Made by a program: the position numbers and the translations under genes. A model generated the notes under the pieces. The model was not told the origin of the DNA and ran no database searches. It saw only the letters and a program-made list of their open reading frames with translations. Shown one piece after another: positions 7,380-10,756 of a stretch of DNA of 10,756 bases. Location: contig CARDPF010000093.1 in the NCBI GenBank assembly GCA_948960675.1, positions 1 through 10,756 on the forward strand, written 5' to 3'. Source of the DNA: an uncultured Eisenbergiella sp. GTDB taxonomy: Bacteria; Bacillota; Clostridia; Lachnospirales; Lachnospiraceae. The stretch's first letter is position 1. Every line of letters begins with the position of its first letter.

Positions 7380-7627
7380 GCGTTATACTTTTTACGGATT
7401 TTGCAACCTATTTCTACCGCATTGCAAGATATCCCATGTGGAAAGTGACGATGATATCCTTTGTCCACTGAGGGTACGGATGGGGACTGCGAAAACACGA
7501 CATATTTGTATGAAATCCGGCAGGAATATCCCTTCAAAATTCCGGTATTGCGTATATACTAAAAAGTAGCAGGGTTGACTTTTGCATGCGCGCCTTTGCG
7601 GCATGGAAGGAGAAAGGATGGGTACTT
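7377..7627 (+). other. intergenic regulatory stretch before the fucosidase gene
   Basis: Together with the terminator this is a gene-free stretch of about 309 bases (7319-7627). I see no convincing gene in it. It holds repeated short motifs: TTGCAA at 7401-7406 and 7422-7427 (21 bases apart, two helical turns), and GATATCC at 7428-7434 and 7453-7459. A weak inverted repeat GTGGA/TCCAC (7438-7442, 7464-7468) lies among them. These could be binding sites for a sugar-responsive regulator, but no regulator gene is in the window and none of the motifs matches a catabolite-control (cre) consensus. Confidence 0.4.
7533..7560 (+). promoter_or_regulatory. candidate promoter of the fucosidase operon
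   Basis: TATACT (7555-7560) matches the -10 consensus in five of six positions. TTCAAA (7533-7538) at 16-base spacing matches the -35 consensus in four of six. The predicted transcript start is near 7567, about 60 bases before the chosen start codon. If it is correct, the alternative ATG at 7586 would have a very short leader and no good ribosome binding site. Confidence 0.4.
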
Positions 7628-9079
7628 ATGATGAACCGTTTTGAAGCAGAATTTGAGTCATTGCAAACGTATCGCTGTCCCGCATGGTTTCGGGATGTGA
7701 AATTTGGAATTTGGAGTCATTGGGGTCCCCAGAGCGTGCCGATGTGCGGGGACTGGTACGCCAGGAATATGTACATACAGGGAAGTCCCCAGAATTTGTA
7801 TCATGTCCGCCATTACGGACATCCATCCAAGTTTGGCTACAAGGATATTTGTGCGCTTTGGAAAGCGGAAAATTTTTGCCCGGAGGAATTGATGGATCTG
7901 TATTACCGGGCGGGGGCGCGCTATTTTATCGCGCAGGCGACCCACCACGATAATTTTTTCAACTATGATTCCAAGGTAAACCGCTTCAATTCGGTCAATA
8001 TCGGACCGGGCAAGGATATCTGTGCACTGTGGAAAGCAGCGGCGGATGCACGGCAGATGCATTTTGGACTGACAGAGCATTTGGGCGCATCCTTTTCCTG
8101 GTGGATCACCAACAAGGGGGCAGACAGCTACGGGCCGTACAAAGGGGTACCCTATGACGGCAACGACCCGGCATACGCAGATTTCTACCATGCCAACCAG
8201 GAGCATGTGATTGTAGGGGATACCACCGGGAAAATGGCGCAGTGGCTGACCGGTAACAAAAAGTTTTGGCAGTATTGGCTGGATGCCGTAAAGGAAATGG
8301 TGGACCGTTTCCATCCGGATTTGCTGTATTCGGACAGCGGCCTGCCTTTTGAGGAAGAAGGATACGGGCCCGGCCTGGAAGCGGTCTCTTACCTGTATAA
8401 CGATTCCGTTTCGCGCAACGGGGAAAACAGGGCGGTCTATACCCAGAAAAACCGGGATCCCAAGGTCTACAGCGTAGGTACGCTGGATATTGAAAAGAGC
8501 CAGCTGCCGGGCATCTTTGAGCAGCCCTGGCAGACGGATACCTGTATCGGAAACTGGTTTTACGATGCGAAGCAGGTGTACAAGAGGCCGGAGCAGATTG
8601 TGGAAATGCTGGTGGACATCATCTCCAAAAACGGTACGATGCTGCTGAATGTGCTGCAGCGTCCGGACGGAAGCATTGACGACGAAGCAAGGTTTATCCT
8701 GGAAGAACTGGCAGGCTGGTTTAGCATCTGCAGTGAGGGCGTTTACGGCACAAGGCCTTGGCGCAGCTTCGGGGAGGGGGATACCAAGGTACTGATCGAA
8801 GGATTCCGGGAAGAGAAGACCGACTGGAATGCTTCTGATTTCCGGTTCACCAAAAAGGGAAATACGCTTTATGCCTTCGCGATGAAAGTACCCGAAAACC
8901 GCGTCTGTGTAGTCAAATCCCTGACGGGATCGGAAAAAGTGAAGTCGGTGCGTCTGCTGGGCGCAGGCCAGGTTCCCTTTGCCCAGAATTTCGGGGTATT
9001 GACCGTTTCCCTGCCACAGGTTCTTCCCACGGCATATACCAATTGTCTGGCGATTGAACTGGAAGAAATGCAGGGTTGA
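7628..9079 (+). CDS. GH29 alpha-L-fucosidase, cytoplasmic
   Basis: This enzyme hydrolyses terminal alpha-L-fucose from oligosaccharides with retention of configuration. The 483-residue product shows the GH29 series: FGIWSHWGPQSVP (26-38), a YFIAQATHHDNF strand with H106-H107, FGLTEHLG, and DLLYSDSGLPFE, where D236 is the likely nucleophile. Then come PWQTDTCIGNWFYD (290-303) and KNGTMLLNVLQRPDGSI (334-350), which closes the barrel. A C-terminal beta-sandwich spans about 371-483. At the place where many GH29 enzymes have PWET, this one has PWQT; I believe this is shared by a subgroup, and the acid/base residue cannot be assigned by eye. The start is ATG 7628, with AAGGATGG (7614-7621) six bases upstream; in-frame ATGs at 7586 and 7631 are alternatives. 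There is no signal peptide, so the substrate must be imported first. The GH31 gene follows after 43 bases, suggesting one operon. Confidence 0.92.
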   Translation: MMNRFEAEFESLQTYRCPAWFRDVKFGIWSHWGPQSVPMCGDWYARNMYIQGSPQNLYHVRHYGHPSKFGYKDICALWKAENFCPEELMDLYYRAGARYFIAQATHHDNFFNYDSKVNRFNSVNIGPGKDICALWKAAADARQMHFGLTEHLGASFSWWITNKGADSYGPYKGVPYDGNDPAYADFYHANQEHVIVGDTTGKMAQWLTGNKKFWQYWLDAVKEMVDRFHPDLLYSDSGLPFEEEGYGPGLEAVSYLYNDSVSRNGENRAVYTQKNRDPKVYSVGTLDIEKSQLPGIFEQPWQTDTCIGNWFYDAKQVYKRPEQIVEMLVDIISKNGTMLLNVLQRPDGSIDDEARFILEELAGWFSICSEGVYGTRPWRSFGEGDTKVLIEGFREEKTDWNASDFRFTKKGNTLYAFAMKVPENRVCVVKSLTGSEKVKSVRLLGAGQVPFAQNFGVLTVSLPQVLPTAYTNCLAIELEEMQG

Positions 9080-9122
9080 AAGTGCGCACTGTAAAGCAGC
9101 GAAAAAACGGGGTAAAAATGCG

Positions 9123-10756
9123 ATGATGGATGTGGTTTTGCCGAAACCGGAGACGGTTGAAAGGGTGTGGCGGGAAAGGGGCGCGTTGTTTTTGGAACAG
9201 GAGGCAGGGCTGTTGCGCCTGATGCCCCAGACCGACACGGCAGTCCGGGTTTCTTACACACAGGACAAAAAATTTGAGAAGCGGCAGGGGGAAACCTATG
9301 TAGATTTGTCCAAAACGGTTTCCTGGGACTGGGAGGAGGATACCGGTCAGGTATACCTGCGCACGGCAAAGCTTTGCGTGACAGTGGACAAAAAGAGCGG
9401 TTCCGTCCGTTATGCCAAAACGGACAAAACCCTGCTGGCGGCGGAACGGGAATACCAGAGCAGACAGCTGGAGCCGTTTTTGGCCTATAAGACCGTGGAA
9501 AACCACCGGATGGAGGTGGAGGAAACCGTGACGCCGGACGGGGTGAAGCGGCGTGTGCGGGCCGCAGACCAAGAGGAGGATGCCGTCCTGTACCATACCC
9601 GTGTGCATTTTGTGTTTTCACCGGAGGAAGTGCTGCTGGGAATGGGACAGGGGGATACCGGCGTGTGGGATCTGCGTCATGGCGCCTGCTATGTCCATCA
9701 GGCTAACCGTAAAATCGCAATCCCCATGTTTGTTTCCAGTAAGGAATATGGGATTTTATCCGGTACGCAATCCGCACTTTTGTTATGTGACACGGGGGGA
9801 CATTCCTACTTACAGACAGAGGCGGATTGCTATCTAGATTACTATTTTTTGGGCGGGGACGGGCTGTTTGGCGTAATCCGGGATTTCCGCAGGCTGACCG
9901 GCAGGGCAGCGCTTTTGCCGGAATGGGCCTTTGGCTATATCCAGTCCCAGGAGCGCTATGAAAGCGCGGAGGAACTGCTCCGTGTGGCAGGGGAATTCAG
10001 GCAAAGAAAAATCGGGCTGGATTGTCTGGTTTTGGACTGGATGTCCTGGGAAGAGGGAAAATGGGGGCAAAAAAGTTTTGACCCCGTGCGTTTCCCGGAT
10101 CCTGCCGGGCTTATGGATGCGCTGCACAAGCAGCAGATTCGTTTTATGCTCTCCGTCTGGCCCAACATGAGTGAGGAGACCGGGGACTACCAAGCGTTTG
10201 CAAAACGTGGGCTTTTACTCGTGGGGACGCAGATTTATGACGCTTTTTCGCAGGAGGCAAGGCGGCTTTACTGGAAGCAGACCAAAGAAAACCTGTATGA
10301 CTGCGGCGTTGACGCGTGGTGGTGTGATTCCAGCGAACCCCTTACGCCGGAGTGGGAACGGCGGATGGAGCCGGAGGCAGGGGAGATGTACCGGGAGTAT
10401 GTGCGGGAGGCATCGAAGGTCATGCCTGCAGACCGGATCAACGCTTACGGCCTATATCATGCGCAGGGCCTTTGGGAAGGGCAGAGAAGCGTAGGGCTTT
10501 ACAGACGGGTGATGAACCTGACCCGCAGCGGCTGGGCGGGAAGCCAGAAATACGGCGTCGTGCTTTGGTCCGGTGATATTGCGGCAGGCTGGGATACACT
10601 GAAACGCCAGATCATGGCGGGGCTTCAGATTTGTGCCAGCGGGATGGTTTATTGGACGCTGGATATCGGCGCGTTTTTTGTAAAAAAGGGAATCCAATGG
10701 TTTTGGAACGGGGAGTATGAAGCCGGGCTTTCGGATGCCGGATACCGGGAACTGTA
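9123..10756 (+). CDS. GH31 alpha-glycosidase, 3' end outside the window
   Basis: The frame is open from ATG 9123 to the window edge: 544 complete codons, cut inside the next codon after ...YREL. GH31 enzymes are retaining alpha-glycosidases (alpha-glucosidase, alpha-xylosidase and others). An N-terminal beta-sandwich covers about 1-255, and the catalytic barrel begins near LPEWAFGY (265-272). LDWMSW (304-309) is followed by a WGxxxFDPxRFPDP segment. WWCDSSEP places the nucleophile at D402, and SGWAGSQKYG...LWSGD places the acid/base at D485. GMVYWTLDIGAFF follows. The DWxxW...WGxxxFDPxRFPDP shape recalls bacterial alpha-xylosidases, but substrate cannot be settled from sequence alone. The ribosome binding site is weak (GGGG, 9109-9112, ten bases upstream); a second ATG directly follows. 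There is no signal peptide. The gene is probably co-transcribed with the fucosidase. The missing part should hold the end of the barrel and the C-terminal beta-domains. Confidence 0.92.
   Translation, partial: MMDVVLPKPETVERVWRERGALFLEQEAGLLRLMPQTDTAVRVSYTQDKKFEKRQGETYVDLSKTVSWDWEEDTGQVYLRTAKLCVTVDKKSGSVRYAKTDKTLLAAEREYQSRQLEPFLAYKTVENHRMEVEETVTPDGVKRRVRAADQEEDAVLYHTRVHFVFSPEEVLLGMGQGDTGVWDLRHGACYVHQANRKIAIPMFVSSKEYGILSGTQSALLLCDTGGHSYLQTEADCYLDYYFLGGDGLFGVIRDFRRLTGRAALLPEWAFGYIQSQERYESAEELLRVAGEFRQRKIGLDCLVLDWMSWEEGKWGQKSFDPVRFPDPAGLMDALHKQQIRFMLSVWPNMSEETGDYQAFAKRGLLLVGTQIYDAFSQEARRLYWKQTKENLYDCGVDAWWCDSSEPLTPEWERRMEPEAGEMYREYVREASKVMPADRINAYGLYHAQGLWEGQRSVGLYRRVMNLTRSGWAGSQKYGVVLWSGDIAAGWDTLKRQIMAGLQICASGMVYWTLDIGAFFVKKGIQWFWNGEYEAGLSDAGYREL

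Noticed and set aside
7319..7627. cre (CcpA) site before the fucosidase gene
   Set aside because: TTGAAACGG (7364-7372) looks similar at first, but the spacing between the AA and CG core does not fit the consensus, and it is part of the terminator stem.
7658..9238. Minus-strand open frame of 526 codons opposite the fucosidase
   Set aside because: The plus strand encodes an intact GH29 with all family motifs. The antisense product has no domain signature or ribosome binding site of note.
1..10756. CRISPR array, insertion sequence or phage genes
   Set aside because: No regularly spaced repeats, transposase or integrase motifs, or phage structural proteins were seen on either strand.

Overview
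The window reads as chromosomal DNA of a Clostridia-type Firmicute, most likely a gut Lachnospiraceae relative. The grounds are the secA-prfB gene pair, a SecA close in flavour to that family, strong AGGAGG-like ribosome binding sites with some GTG starts, and intracellular glycoside hydrolases typical of gut anaerobes. Species cannot be fixed from the sequence alone.

Layout. Bases 1-26 hold the 5' end of a minus-strand tRNA gene, with a near-consensus promoter (43-71). A divergent promoter (126-155) drives a small GNAT acetyltransferase of YjaB type (196-645). Next comes an 857-residue multidomain protein (787-3360) with an N-terminal SIR2-like NADase domain, a central P-loop STAND-type ATPase and a C-terminal TPR-like region. 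This is the architecture of antiphage NLR-like proteins of the Avs5 / SIR2-STAND kind. It is clearly more AT-rich than the genes to its right and stands alone, so it looks like an acquired defence gene placed beside core genes.

Bases 3361-3598 carry the secA promoter and a structured leader. secA (3599-6166) and prfB (6185-7318) form a tight operon of core functions: the Sec translocase motor and peptide chain release factor 2. prfB is one continuous frame without the usual programmed frameshift. An 18-bp hairpin (7330-7376) probably ends this operon.

From 7377 on is a carbohydrate block. A 250-base regulatory stretch precedes a cytoplasmic GH29 alpha-L-fucosidase (7628-9079). Then, 43 bases later, comes a GH31 alpha-glycosidase (9123 to beyond the window end). 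Both lack signal peptides, so they probably trim imported fucosylated oligosaccharides inside the cell; a fucosylated xyloglucan fragment or a host mucin-type glycan are both possible sources.

The strongest candidate for an undescribed system is the SIR2-STAND-TPR protein with its own promoter and an operator-like dyad upstream.
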